Below, piece after piece: positions 40,767 through 49,260 of a stretch of 64,000 nt of DNA. The notes below the pieces were generated by a model, which worked only from the letters and a program-made list of their open reading frames with translations, searched no databases and was not told the DNA's origin. The translations under genes were made by a program, and so were the position numbers. Location of the stretch: NCBI RefSeq assembly GCF_965221685.1, contig NZ_OZ244907.1; one strand, written 5' to 3'. Within the stretch, counting starts at the first letter, position 1, and every line of letters begins with the position of its first letter. Origin of the DNA: Palauibacter sp022826685 (GTDB lineage: Bacteria; Gemmatimonadota; Gemmatimonadetes; Palauibacterales; Palauibacteraceae).

Positions 40767-42533
40767 ATGGTCGCCCCTGCTCTGCGGTATCGCAGCCGGT
40801 TCCGTTTCGTGCGTGCTGCGCGTGGCGTTCGCCCCGGTTTGCGGTCGCTGCTCTCCGTGATTGCGTTGTTCGGGTGCACGCCGTCCTCGGAGGTGCCACC
40901 CGAGCCACCGAGCTGGGACGGGGAGTGGGAGGGCTTCGTCGAGACGACGCGGCAGACGGTGTTCGTAGCTCTCCGCCTCGACCAGGCCACGGTCGAGCTT
41001 CTCGGGAACCGTCTGCAGCTGGACGATCTGCGGCTCTCGGACGACTCCGTGAGCTTCGTCGTCGATCTCGGTCCGCAGCAGTTGGCATTCGCAGGGAGCC
41101 GCGGGGCGCCGGGACGCGCCGATCGAATCGCGGGCCGGGTGCTCGCGAGCCTCACAGGTAGTGAAGCGCAGCCGACCGAATTCACCTTCGAGCTGTTTCA
41201 ACTGCCGAAAGTCACTCTCCCGGCGACCCGACTCGAACGGTGGGAGCAGGACGTCGCCCACGTCCGATCGCGATTCCTCCGGTACGACCAGAGCTACACG
41301 CCGGCCACGCGCGCTCGGGCGGTCGAACTGCTCGACAGGTTGGAAGCGGAACTTCCGGAACTCGACGACTCGGAGATCGTCGCGGCCATATCGCGCATTG
41401 CCGCAACGGCTGGCAATGCTCACACGCGGCTTTACCTCCTGCGGAATCGCACGGCGCTGCGCCGCGTTCCATTGCGCCTTTGGTGGTTCTCGGACGGACT
41501 GTTCGTGATTCGGGCCCGTGAACGTGACTCCGACGTCGTCGGGTGCAGAGTGGACGGTATCGCCGGCCGGCCCATCGCCGCCGTGCGGGAGGCCGTATCG
41601 CAGCTCTTCTCCGGGAACGAGAGTTGGCGCAACTACAAGAGCGCGTACTTCATGACGGCACCGGCCGCGCTCCGCGGGGTCGGCGTGATCCAGGACTCGA
41701 GTTCGATTCGCTTCGACCTCGAGTGCGCGGGCCGATCCCGCTCGATCGTCCTGGAGGCCGAGCCCCTGAGTCGCCTCGAGCGACCCACCGAGAACTGGAA
41801 GAACCTGTCGTCTGCCTACGAAGGCGAGGTTGAGCTTCTAGCACCGTCACGGGGCATTTGGAGCAAGCCGCTCCCGGGTATCGCCGAACCGCTGCATCTG
41901 AGGCACCCCGACCGGAACTACTGGATGGAAACGCTTGCGAGCGATCGGGCCGTATACATTCACTATGCCCGATCTCAGAACGACGACGAGGGGGTGAGTT
42001 TCGACGAGTTCGGCGACGGGGTGCTGGAAATGCTCGAGCGTCCCGACATCGACCACGCCATTGTGGACCTCCGCTTCAACACGGGCGGCAACCTCGGAAC
42101 GGCCGAAGGGTTTTTTCGACGGTTGACGGAACACCCGGATCTGGCCGAAGGAGGCCGTCTCATGGTCCTCACGGACCAGGCCACGTTCTCGGCGGGACTG
42201 TTTCACGCTGCCCAGTTGCGGGCCGCAGGCGCCACGCTGGTCGGTCGAGAGCCGGGAGACCGCTTGGACTACTGGGCCGAAGGCGGTAACATCGTGCTCC
42301 CGCACAGCCGGTTCACACTGCACTTCTCGAACGGGCATCACTCGTACTCGGGCAACCCGGATCCCCGTATGGAGAAGGTGTTTCGCTCGTTGACCGTGCC
42401 GGACCTCGTGCCGGACATACAGGTGCGTCCGACATCGGCGCAGTACTTCAGCGGCGAAGATCCGCTGCTCGACGCGGCGCTCGGTCGACTGAGATCATCG
42501 CCGCCCAATCCGACCCGACGGCAAAGCCCGTAG
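40767..42533 (+). CDS. S41-like peptidase lipoprotein
   Basis: A 588-residue protein. The ATG at 40767 is chosen because GAGGATCGG precedes it and a basic n-region plus hydrophobic segment ending LLSVIALFGC (lipobox-like) follows; a GTG at 40728 would add 13 residues. The C-terminal third has S41/tricorn-core features: VDLRFNTGGN, the nucleophile Ser475 in QATFSAGLFHA, and GATLVGREPGD. A PDZ domain is not recognisable. The N-terminal half is a beta-rich region and a helical part without known motifs. Likely a cell-envelope serine peptidase acting on unfolded proteins or peptides; the base (Lys or His) cannot be identified with confidence. Confidence 0.72.
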   Translation: MVAPALRYRSRFRFVRAARGVRPGLRSLLSVIALFGCTPSSEVPPEPPSWDGEWEGFVETTRQTVFVALRLDQATVELLGNRLQLDDLRLSDDSVSFVVDLGPQQLAFAGSRGAPGRADRIAGRVLASLTGSEAQPTEFTFELFQLPKVTLPATRLERWEQDVAHVRSRFLRYDQSYTPATRARAVELLDRLEAELPELDDSEIVAAISRIAATAGNAHTRLYLLRNRTALRRVPLRLWWFSDGLFVIRARERDSDVVGCRVDGIAGRPIAAVREAVSQLFSGNESWRNYKSAYFMTAPAALRGVGVIQDSSSIRFDLECAGRSRSIVLEAEPLSRLERPTENWKNLSSAYEGEVELLAPSRGIWSKPLPGIAEPLHLRHPDRNYWMETLASDRAVYIHYARSQNDDEGVSFDEFGDGVLEMLERPDIDHAIVDLRFNTGGNLGTAEGFFRRLTEHPDLAEGGRLMVLTDQATFSAGLFHAAQLRAAGATLVGREPGDRLDYWAEGGNIVLPHSRFTLHFSNGHHSYSGNPDPRMEKVFRSLTVPDLVPDIQVRPTSAQYFSGEDPLLDAALGRLRSSPPNPTRRQSP

Positions 42534-42587
42534 CCGAACGTTGTTCACGGTTTGCGCACGCCCGGGGAAGCGAAGAGCGTAAAATAT

Positions 42588-43487
42588 ATGCGGAAGAAAT
42601 GGTTGAGCCGACTCGCCATCGGGGCGGTGGCGTTGCTCGTTGCAAGCGAGTTGGCCGCGCAGGACGGCCTGTACATCGGGTCGGAGCTGGGAGCCGCCTT
42701 CGCGCCGAGCATGCGCCTCGTCGGTGTGGACAACGACTGGGGTACCCGGTGCGACAAGCTCATCAACCCGGATGGGCTGGAAACCGGCGGCGAATGCGAT
42801 GCGCAACCGCCACCCACCGAGTGGACCAACGAATCCCGCGGAGTGCGCGGCTTTGCGGCTGGACTCACCATGGGCTACCGGCTCGGGCGATGGCGCGCGG
42901 AAGTTCAATACCGGTATCGCGGCGCACCGCACTACGACTACGCACCGACGCAAATCGGGGACGCCGTCACGGAGGAGAAGGCCGAGCAGGAACTCGAGAA
43001 GGCGGTTGGCGGAGCCGGTCATGTCCGCGTCCACGGCGTGTTCGCGAACCTCGCGCTCGATCTTCGCACCGACAGTCGCCTCACGCCGTACGTGGGAGTG
43101 GGCGGGGGCGTCGCGCGCATGTCCATCGACTATTTCAGCCTGTGGAAGCGGAACGGCGATCCCTCGCTCATCACCACGTTCGAGGATGCCGCGCTTCGCG
43201 CGAAGCTGGCCGGCACCACCACGCTCGGGGCAACCGTCCTCAACGACACCATGTTCGGTTTCCAGGTGCTGGCGGGTCTGGACTACCGCGCAACCGATCG
43301 CTTCACGGTGGGCCTCAAGCTGACTCGACCGGTGATGCTTGGCGCCTTTGAGAGCAAGCCACACGAGTGGGATCAGCTCCGCAGCCACGACTCCACCGTC
43401 GGTCGCGGATCCCGCATCGTCTACACCGTGGAGACTCGCGACACGGGGGCGTACAACTTCACGGTCAGCCTTCGATTTGCTCTCTGA
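42588..43487 (+). CDS. Outer-membrane beta-barrel protein
   Basis: A 299-residue protein with a signal peptide (KKWLSRLAIGAVALLVASELAAQ) followed by alternating amphipathic strands: GLYIGSELGAAFAPS, GFAAGLTMGYRLGRWRAEVQYRYRG, RVHGVFANLALDL, LTPYVGVGGGVARMS and the C-terminal YNFTVSLRFAL, ending in the pattern expected for barrel assembly. It resembles OmpA-like/P44-type porin barrels of about 8-10 strands. Two cysteines (CDKLINPDGLETGGEC) could form a loop disulphide. No function can be assigned. It follows the S41-like gene by 54 bases. Confidence 0.75.
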   Translation: MRKKWLSRLAIGAVALLVASELAAQDGLYIGSELGAAFAPSMRLVGVDNDWGTRCDKLINPDGLETGGECDAQPPPTEWTNESRGVRGFAAGLTMGYRLGRWRAEVQYRYRGAPHYDYAPTQIGDAVTEEKAEQELEKAVGGAGHVRVHGVFANLALDLRTDSRLTPYVGVGGGVARMSIDYFSLWKRNGDPSLITTFEDAALRAKLAGTTTLGATVLNDTMFGFQVLAGLDYRATDRFTVGLKLTRPVMLGAFESKPHEWDQLRSHDSTVGRGSRIVYTVETRDTGAYNFTVSLRFAL

Positions 43488-43553
43488 AAGTGAAGAGCGA
43501 GCGATGTCGAGGCGGCGACACGGCGAGGGTACAGGATGAACGATTGATCCCAA

Positions 43554-43626
43554 TGGAGCCGATCGGATTCGAACCGACGACCTCCTGCTTGCAAAGCAGG
43601 CGCTCTCCCAACTGAGCTACGGCCCC
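43554..43626 (-). tRNA. tRNA-Ala (anticodon UGC)
   Basis: The minus strand from 43626 reads GGGGCCGTAGCTCAGTTGGG and continues to the anticodon arm CCTGC-TTTGCAA-GCAGG and the T arm with GGTTCGAATCC. The acceptor stem GGGGCCG pairs with CGGCTCC, including the G3-U70 wobble that identifies alanine tRNAs; the discriminator base is A and CCA is not encoded. All four arms can be drawn without mismatches other than G-U. It sits between the beta-barrel gene and the gluconate-dehydrogenase-like operon, on the opposite strand. Confidence 0.97.
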
Positions 43627-43788
43627 TCGATACGAGCGGGACACGGCGGTGTCCCGAGCGGGTGAAGGATGGGGAGAACGCCCTTCGCTCGCCAGTTTCG
43701 GCGCCTGGGAGTTGCGACGGTTCCGGCTCGGCGTCTACGCTCCTTCACTGAAGACTCGGGCAGCCCAACCTCCGGAAGGCCGGTGGCC

Positions 43789-44415
43789 ATGGCGGAATCT
43801 CGAAGGACGTTCCTCAAGCAGTCTGCGGCGACGGTAGCCGCCGTTTCCCTCACCGGGTGTGCCCCCGGGGAGACCCGCGAGGCCGCGGCACGGGCCGATG
43901 GGGACGCAACCTCGGCCGGCACGACTCCGGTCCCCCTTCCCGCCGAGACCCTGCGGGCCGTCGGCGAAGCCGTCCTCCCCGACGAACTCGGGAGCGATGG
44001 CAGGGAACGCGCCGTGCGCGCCTTCGAGCGCTGGTCCGAAGCCCTGGAGCCCGTGGCCGAACTCAGCCATCCGTATCTCATTCCCGAGATCCGGTATTCG
44101 GGACCCGATCCGAGACCGGGGTGGGCCGCGCAACTCGAGGGTCTCGATAAGGAGTGTGAGAGCCGGCACGGGATGGCCCTGTCCGATCTCGACGTGCCCC
44201 GGCGACGGGACCTCCTCGCCCGGCCACTCGGAGAAGCGGGGGGCGCTCTCGGCGCGCCGCAGCAGGCTGATCACGTGGCGCTGGCCCTGCTGGCCCACTT
44301 TTTCGGCTCTGCCATCGCGACGGACCTCTGCTACGGTCGGGCCATTCGGAAGGAGCTTTGCCGCTCCATTGAAGGGGCCGAGGACGAACCCGAGCCGCTG
44401 GGAACCGCGCCGTGA
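43789..44415 (+). CDS. Gluconate 2-dehydrogenase subunit 3-like protein
   Basis: A 208-residue protein with a combined Tat signal and lipobox: SRRTFLKQSAATVAAVSLTGC. The ATG at 43789 has GGAAGG upstream. The mature part matches the small subunit of gluconate/alcohol dehydrogenase complexes (PF13618): TLRAVGEAVLPDELG and a helical region ending FFGSAIATDLCYG. In such complexes the small subunit supplies the Tat signal that carries the folded flavin subunit across the membrane. The next gene, overlapping as GTGA, encodes that flavin subunit. No cytochrome subunit follows, so the electron acceptor is unknown. Confidence 0.82.
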   Translation: MAESRRTFLKQSAATVAAVSLTGCAPGETREAAARADGDATSAGTTPVPLPAETLRAVGEAVLPDELGSDGRERAVRAFERWSEALEPVAELSHPYLIPEIRYSGPDPRPGWAAQLEGLDKECESRHGMALSDLDVPRRRDLLARPLGEAGGALGAPQQADHVALALLAHFFGSAIATDLCYGRAIRKELCRSIEGAEDEPEPLGTAP

Positions 44416-46028
44416 CCCCCGCGACGAGGCGTGCGAGGCGCGTCGTCGAGACCGACGTCTGCATCATCGGCGGCGGGATTACGGCCGCGATGGTGGCGGA
44501 ACGGTTGGCCGAGCGGACCGGCGCTTCGATCACCGTGGTCGAGGCGGGAGAGCGGACGGCGTCCCTCGAGGAACGGTCCGACACCCGGGCACGGATGCTG
44601 GCCTACGGCGAGAACCCCTGGCCCAACGACCACATCCGCGGACAGACGGGCTCGGGCGCGATGTACAATTCCATGCTCGTCGGCGGCGCGGCGATGCACT
44701 GGGGCGGCGCGGTGCCGCGCTTTTCCCCGGAGGACTTCCGCCTGCGGTCGCTGTACGGGGTCGCCACCGACTGGCCCATCTCCTTCGACGACATCGAGCC
44801 GTACTTCCAGGAGGCGGAGGAGCGGATCGGCGTCGCGGGCGAGCAGGGTCCTCCGGAGTACGACCCGCGCTCGAAGCCCTACCCCATGCCCCCGCTGCCG
44901 CTGTCGTACAGCCTCGAACGCATGCGGGAGTGGACGGAGAAGACGGACATCCCCTTCTGGACCCAGCCCTGGGCCCGCAACACGGAGCCCTGGCAGGGCC
45001 GGAACGTCTGCCGGCGGTGCGACACCTGCTCCGTCTGTCCGACGGGCGCCAAGTACACGCCCGACTTCGCTTTCGACCGGCTGCTGGCGGACGGGCGCAT
45101 CGATCTCGTCACCCGCACGCTCGTCCGGCGCCTCAGCCTGGAGCCGGGTTCGGACCGCATCGCGGTCGCGGAAGCCGTCGACCGGGACGCGCCCGATGAG
45201 CCCGTCGAGTTCCGCGCGGGCACGTTCGTGATCGCCTCCGGGCACGCGTGGAGTTCCCACCTGCTCCTGCTCTCGGCGAACAGCCGCTTTCCGGCCGGCC
45301 TCGCCAACCGCACGGGGAACGTGGGACGGTACATGACGGGACACTGGTTCCTCAGCGGCTTCATCGATCTTCCGATGCGGCTCTATCCCGGGATGTTCGT
45401 CTACAACAGCCTCCTCTCCCGCCGCTTCGCGAGCCCGGGACCGCTGGACCGCTACGTGCGCCACGACCTACGCCTGTGGGAGTCGAACGTCGGCCGCACC
45501 GCGAGGCTCATGGACGAAGACGGACAGCTCCTGTGGGGCGACGAAATCATGGCCGACTGGAGGGCGCGGACCGCGTCCGAGTCCACCGCGCGTGTCCGCG
45601 CCTACTACGACCTGCTCCCGGACCGGGAAAGCCGCCTGATCCTCGACGCCGCGCGCACGAACTGGCTGGGCGACCCGATGCCGAAGATCGACTACCGGCC
45701 GGCGCAGGAGAGCATTGACCTCCAGGACCATACGGTCGACACGATCTCGGGACGGTTCGAGGAGTTGGCGCGGGCTGCCGGGGGCTCGATGAGGAGCATC
45801 GGGCAGCCGTCCGAACTGTGGGAGCATCCGGGCGGCGGCTGCCGCATGGGCGACGATCCCGCCACGAGCGTCGTGGACCGTTGGGGCCGCACCCACGACC
45901 ACGAGAACCTGTTCGTCGTGGGCGCACCGACCATCGTCTCCGGCGGCTGCGCGAACGGGACGCTCACCTTCTGCGCTCTCTCCCTCATGTCCGCCGAGGA
46001 AATGGAGACGGAACTCCCCCCGGCCTGA
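44412..46028 (+). CDS. GMC-family oxidoreductase with cysteine cluster
   Basis: A 538-residue FAD protein starting with GTG overlapping the previous stop. The dinucleotide motif is VCIIGGGITAAMVAERL; the GMC C-terminal motifs are WEHPGGGCRMGDDP and VGAPTIVSGGCANGTLTFCAL, with the likely catalytic His and Asn. A distinctive segment, Cys200-x2-Cys203-x2-Cys206-x2-Cys209 (NVCRRCDTCSVCPTGAKYT), lies where bacterial FAD glucose dehydrogenases hold a 3Fe-4S cluster; the even CX2CX2CX2C spacing could hold an iron-sulphur cluster passing electrons onward. No own signal peptide: export is probably with the Tat-tagged small subunit. Substrate likely a sugar or polyol, unassigned. Confidence 0.86.
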   Translation: MTPATRRARRVVETDVCIIGGGITAAMVAERLAERTGASITVVEAGERTASLEERSDTRARMLAYGENPWPNDHIRGQTGSGAMYNSMLVGGAAMHWGGAVPRFSPEDFRLRSLYGVATDWPISFDDIEPYFQEAEERIGVAGEQGPPEYDPRSKPYPMPPLPLSYSLERMREWTEKTDIPFWTQPWARNTEPWQGRNVCRRCDTCSVCPTGAKYTPDFAFDRLLADGRIDLVTRTLVRRLSLEPGSDRIAVAEAVDRDAPDEPVEFRAGTFVIASGHAWSSHLLLLSANSRFPAGLANRTGNVGRYMTGHWFLSGFIDLPMRLYPGMFVYNSLLSRRFASPGPLDRYVRHDLRLWESNVGRTARLMDEDGQLLWGDEIMADWRARTASESTARVRAYYDLLPDRESRLILDAARTNWLGDPMPKIDYRPAQESIDLQDHTVDTISGRFEELARAAGGSMRSIGQPSELWEHPGGGCRMGDDPATSVVDRWGRTHDHENLFVVGAPTIVSGGCANGTLTFCALSLMSAEEMETELPPA

Positions 46029-46051
46029 GGGCCTGAGGGGGAGCGCTGTTC

Positions 46052-47005
46052 TTACGGTCGCTTTTCTCCTGCGGTGACGGCGAAGCGGAGGTAGTTCTCG
46101 CGCGGCGGGAGGCTGCACACCGAGTAGGGTGTGAAGGCGCACGGGGCATTGTAGGCGCGGTTGAAGTCGATCGTCGTCCAGCCGTCGTCGTCCGGGAAGG
46201 GCGCACGCATGTAGCGGCCCGCCTGGTAGGTATCGGTCACCGCAGTGGAGTCCCACAGGCTGATGAAGTAGGAGCGGCTCGACGCGCCGGCGAAGGCCAT
46301 AAGGCGGTGTTCGGCTCCGTTCGCGCGGAAGACCAGGTCCCCCGGCGCCGTGTTCTCGAGCGTACCGCCCCGTACATCCCCCAACGTGACCGTGCGCGGC
46401 TCCGCATAGGGCTCGAACCGTGCCGTGACGCGCCACTCGTTCGTGATCGGGAAGTACGCGGGAAGCTCGAAGGCATCGAGCCGCGGGGCATCCGTGTCCC
46501 ATACCCGGAGCCACAGCCTCTCTGTTCCCGGCTCCGCATGGACTCGCATCCCGAGCGACCCCAGCGCCAGGCGGATCGTCCCTTCGCTACGGTCGTCCGG
46601 CAGCGGCATGGGTTCCGTGACGGGTTCACCGGCTGCTCCGGACGGCTGCTCTCTCAGGCGCAGACCGCCCCCGGCTTCGGGGACGAGACGCACGGCCCCA
46701 TCCTCGAGGTACAGAGTACCGGCCAGCGGCGGCGCGTCTTCTGCGGGCAGGACGATGGCCCCAGACGGATCCGAGCCGAACGTGTTCGGCCCTTCAGACA
46801 ACTCGAAGAGTCCGTCCCAACTGATGACCCCGGCATTGGGGTTCGCGAGACTGTTCCGTCGCCCCTCGCGCCACTCCTCGTGCTCGGCCGCCAGCACCTC
46901 GGAATCCACCGGAGCCAGCTCCGGCCAGGTCTCCGGCCCGCAGGCCGTCAACGCCGCGGTGAGCACGGCAACCGGTCGCACCGCCTGGATTGCTTTCTTT
47001 CTCAT
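46052..47005 (-). CDS. DUF1684 lipoprotein
   Basis: A 317-residue protein with a lipobox-like ending to its signal (AVLTAALTAC). The C-terminal half carries the DUF1684 hallmark: TIDFNRAYNAPCAFTPYSVCSLPPREN, then FAVTAGEK, and earlier GRYMRAPFP. The N-terminal part EHEEWREGRRNSLANPNAGV is also typical. The family is widespread in Gram-negative and actinobacterial genomes and has no established function. The ATG overlaps the stop of the M24 peptidase gene (ATGA). It is the last gene of the minus-strand run from adenine deaminase; it converges with the GMC gene, 23 bases apart. Confidence 0.87.
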   Translation of the reverse strand: MRKKAIQAVRPVAVLTAALTACGPETWPELAPVDSEVLAAEHEEWREGRRNSLANPNAGVISWDGLFELSEGPNTFGSDPSGAIVLPAEDAPPLAGTLYLEDGAVRLVPEAGGGLRLREQPSGAAGEPVTEPMPLPDDRSEGTIRLALGSLGMRVHAEPGTERLWLRVWDTDAPRLDAFELPAYFPITNEWRVTARFEPYAEPRTVTLGDVRGGTLENTAPGDLVFRANGAEHRLMAFAGASSRSYFISLWDSTAVTDTYQAGRYMRAPFPDDDGWTTIDFNRAYNAPCAFTPYSVCSLPPRENYLRFAVTAGEKRP

Positions 47006-48414
47006 GGGACCAGCGCCTCCAGGGCGTCGGGGTCGCGGGGGAGGGCATCGGTGAGGACTTCGACGCCGTCTTCCGTGACGAGGACGACCTCTTCCACGAA
47101 CACGGAGACGCCGAGGTCGTGGTTGTAGTACCACGGCTCGACGGTGAACACCATTCCGGGCGCGAGCGGTTCGTCGAGAAGGGCGGGATCTCCCGTCGAA
47201 AGGCCGATGTGGTGGCCGAAGAAGGAGGGGGTCTGCATGTACGGCTCCTCCTCATCCGGGATCGCGTCGTAGGCCACCTGCGTGAGCTCGCGCAGCGTGA
47301 CGCCGGGGCGCACGGCGGCGATCACGGCCTCCGCCGCCCGCGTGCTCACGAGGAGCTTCTCCCGCTGCACCTCGGTGAACGCCCCGTTCGCCGGGAAGGT
47401 CCGTCCCACGTCGCTCACGTACCCGTTCAGTTCGCACCCGACATCGAAGATCACGAGGTCGCCATCCTCCAGCCGCCGGTTGCGTCGGTTGTAGTGAGCC
47501 GCGAGGACGCGCCACGGCCACAGGCTGTTCGGACCCGACTTGATGATGGGCGTGAAGGGGATGGACTGGGCGCCTGACGTGCGGCATATCCGCTCGAACT
47601 CGCCCTGGAGCGTGCGTTCATCCACCCCGGGACGGACGAGGTCGGCGGCGGCCCGGATGCCGGCCATCGTTGCATCGGCGGCGCGCCGCATCCGCATGAT
47701 CTCGGCGGGCGACTTCACCATGCGCAAACGGGCGACGATCTCGAACGCGTTGGCCAACTGCGCCTCCGGATAGTCGTCCCGAAGACGCCGGATCAGGGAC
47801 GCCGTGGCGTCGAGACTCCCGACGAGTGGGACGACCGGATCGGGGACCTCACCCGGAACGCCGGTGTTGACCCGAAGCACCTCGCCCGCACCCACGCGCT
47901 CGCGGAGGAAGCCGCCGAGTTCGGCGATGTCGCGGTAGTCGTCGGCGCCGCCGATGCCGCGGATCTGGTAGTCGTCCAGCAGCGGCCGGCCCGGGAAATC
48001 GTTGGGCCGGCCCGGGTTCTCGAAGCGCGGATCCCGCTGCGGCATGAATAGAATTGAAACATCGCGTCGCGCGTCGAGGACGAGCATCGACCGTGGAACT
48101 TCCAGGCCCGTCAGATACCAGAAGTCCTCGAGCTGACGGAAGGTCTCGCCGTGCGTGATCCCGTCCGACGAGGGGACGAGCAGGAGGCCGCCTCCGGTGG
48201 CGCGCAGGCCGTCGAGGATCCGGTTGCGTCGAAACTCGTATTCCTGAGGGCGGAAGCCCGGGCGGACCCAATCGGAGTAGCGCTGCTCCGGCGTCTGCGC
48301 CAGGAGCCGGCCGACGTCTCCGGCGGCCACAGCCGCGGCGGCCAGCAGCGAACCCGCGAGCAGGCCGCGTCCGAGCCGCCGGTTCGCCACGCGCCGGGCG
48401 GGGATGGCGTTCAC
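47002..48414 (-). CDS. Exported M24B Xaa-Pro aminopeptidase-like protein
   Basis: A 470-residue protein starting with GTG overlapping the Tsx-like stop (GTGA), with an N-terminal signal (RLGRGLLAGSLLAAAAVAAG). It has an N-terminal creatinase-like domain (about residues 50-220) and a C-terminal pita-bread domain with Asp-Asp (VIFDVGCELNGYVSDVGRTF), metal His401 (FFGHHIGL) and Glu in FTVEPWYY and VEEVVLV. The catalytic His seven residues after the metal His in E. coli PepP is glycine here (LSTGD instead of LDVHD). Predicted to release an N-terminal residue ahead of proline, outside the cytoplasm; activity should be tested given the substitution. Confidence 0.87.
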   Translation of the reverse strand: MNAIPARRVANRRLGRGLLAGSLLAAAAVAAGDVGRLLAQTPEQRYSDWVRPGFRPQEYEFRRNRILDGLRATGGGLLLVPSSDGITHGETFRQLEDFWYLTGLEVPRSMLVLDARRDVSILFMPQRDPRFENPGRPNDFPGRPLLDDYQIRGIGGADDYRDIAELGGFLRERVGAGEVLRVNTGVPGEVPDPVVPLVGSLDATASLIRRLRDDYPEAQLANAFEIVARLRMVKSPAEIMRMRRAADATMAGIRAAADLVRPGVDERTLQGEFERICRTSGAQSIPFTPIIKSGPNSLWPWRVLAAHYNRRNRRLEDGDLVIFDVGCELNGYVSDVGRTFPANGAFTEVQREKLLVSTRAAEAVIAAVRPGVTLRELTQVAYDAIPDEEEPYMQTPSFFGHHIGLSTGDPALLDEPLAPGMVFTVEPWYYNHDLGVSVFVEEVVLVTEDGVEVLTDALPRDPDALEALVP

Positions 48415-49196
48415 AACCGCCACACGACGAGGAACTGGACCACGCTCTCCGACACGTCGGTCCCCAGCTTGTGGCGCCAGTATTGGTATTCGATGCCGCT
48501 CATCAGGCGACCTCCCTCGCCGCCCAGGATTCGGCCCACGTCTACGGCCAACTGCGGCTGGGCGAGGATCCAGGCGCGGACGTCGTCGCCGAACTCGTTC
48601 TTCACAGCGCTGATGTACTCCGCATGGCCGGTGAACGTGAACGTCTGGCCCAGCATCTCCCACGTCGCGAGCCAGTTCACGTCGAACATCCACCCGTTGT
48701 CCGTCGACGGCGCGCCGCCGTTGTCGACCCCGCTCGAGGCGTCGACCAGGCGGGCGAAGTCCGTGTTGAGGAAGATGAACCCCGGGATGTCCCACGACGC
48801 CCGGAACCCGGGCGTGTACTTCAGCACCTTCGCCTGCGAGCTGTAGTTCACCCCGCCAAGCAGAGCGAAATCACGGATCGGGCCGAACCCGACGCGGCTC
48901 CCGCTGATCTTCCCCAGACTCAGCGACGGATACCACTCGCCGTACAGGTCCTTCTCGTTGAACCCGTCATTCCCCCCGTCCGCCGTGTAGTCGAAGAACA
49001 TGAAGTGGTCGCCCCACGACCACTGCGCGGCGTTCTGGAAGGTGACGACCGTCGTCCCGTGCCCCGTGTCCGAGAACGGATTCACCAGCTTGCCGAGCTG
49101 GAGCTGGAATTCCGTCTGGCCGGCGGCGGCTCCCGGCGCCGCGAGGAGGAGGACGATGGCGGGCAGTCCGGCGGAAAGCCGTGTGCTGAGATTCAT
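48411..49196 (-). CDS. Tsx-like nucleoside-specific outer-membrane channel
   Basis: A 261-residue protein with GAGAGG before its ATG and a signal peptide (LSAGLPAIVLLLAAPGAAAG). Family features (PF03502): TFQNAAQWSWGDHFMFFDYT, the loop EKDLYGEWYPSLSL and the terminal SGIEYQYWRHKLG with final strand VVQFLVVWRL. Tsx forms a 12-stranded channel for nucleosides and deoxynucleosides. Its position 65 bases after an NCS2 purine permease and in a run that begins with adenine deaminase fits a purine uptake role. Confidence 0.83.
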   Translation of the reverse strand: MNLSTRLSAGLPAIVLLLAAPGAAAGQTEFQLQLGKLVNPFSDTGHGTTVVTFQNAAQWSWGDHFMFFDYTADGGNDGFNEKDLYGEWYPSLSLGKISGSRVGFGPIRDFALLGGVNYSSQAKVLKYTPGFRASWDIPGFIFLNTDFARLVDASSGVDNGGAPSTDNGWMFDVNWLATWEMLGQTFTFTGHAEYISAVKNEFGDDVRAWILAQPQLAVDVGRILGGEGGRLMSGIEYQYWRHKLGTDVSESVVQFLVVWRL

Positions 49197-49260
49197 TCAG
49201 CCTCTCTATCGAGGAGGGTCGGGGCAGCAGGTCGTGGCAAGGCGCTCATACGCCGTGAGG

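Noticed and set aside
42580..42585. TAAAAT as a -10 hexamer before the beta-barrel gene
   Set aside because: Transcription would start after the chosen ATG at 42588, and no -35 is placed at a suitable distance.
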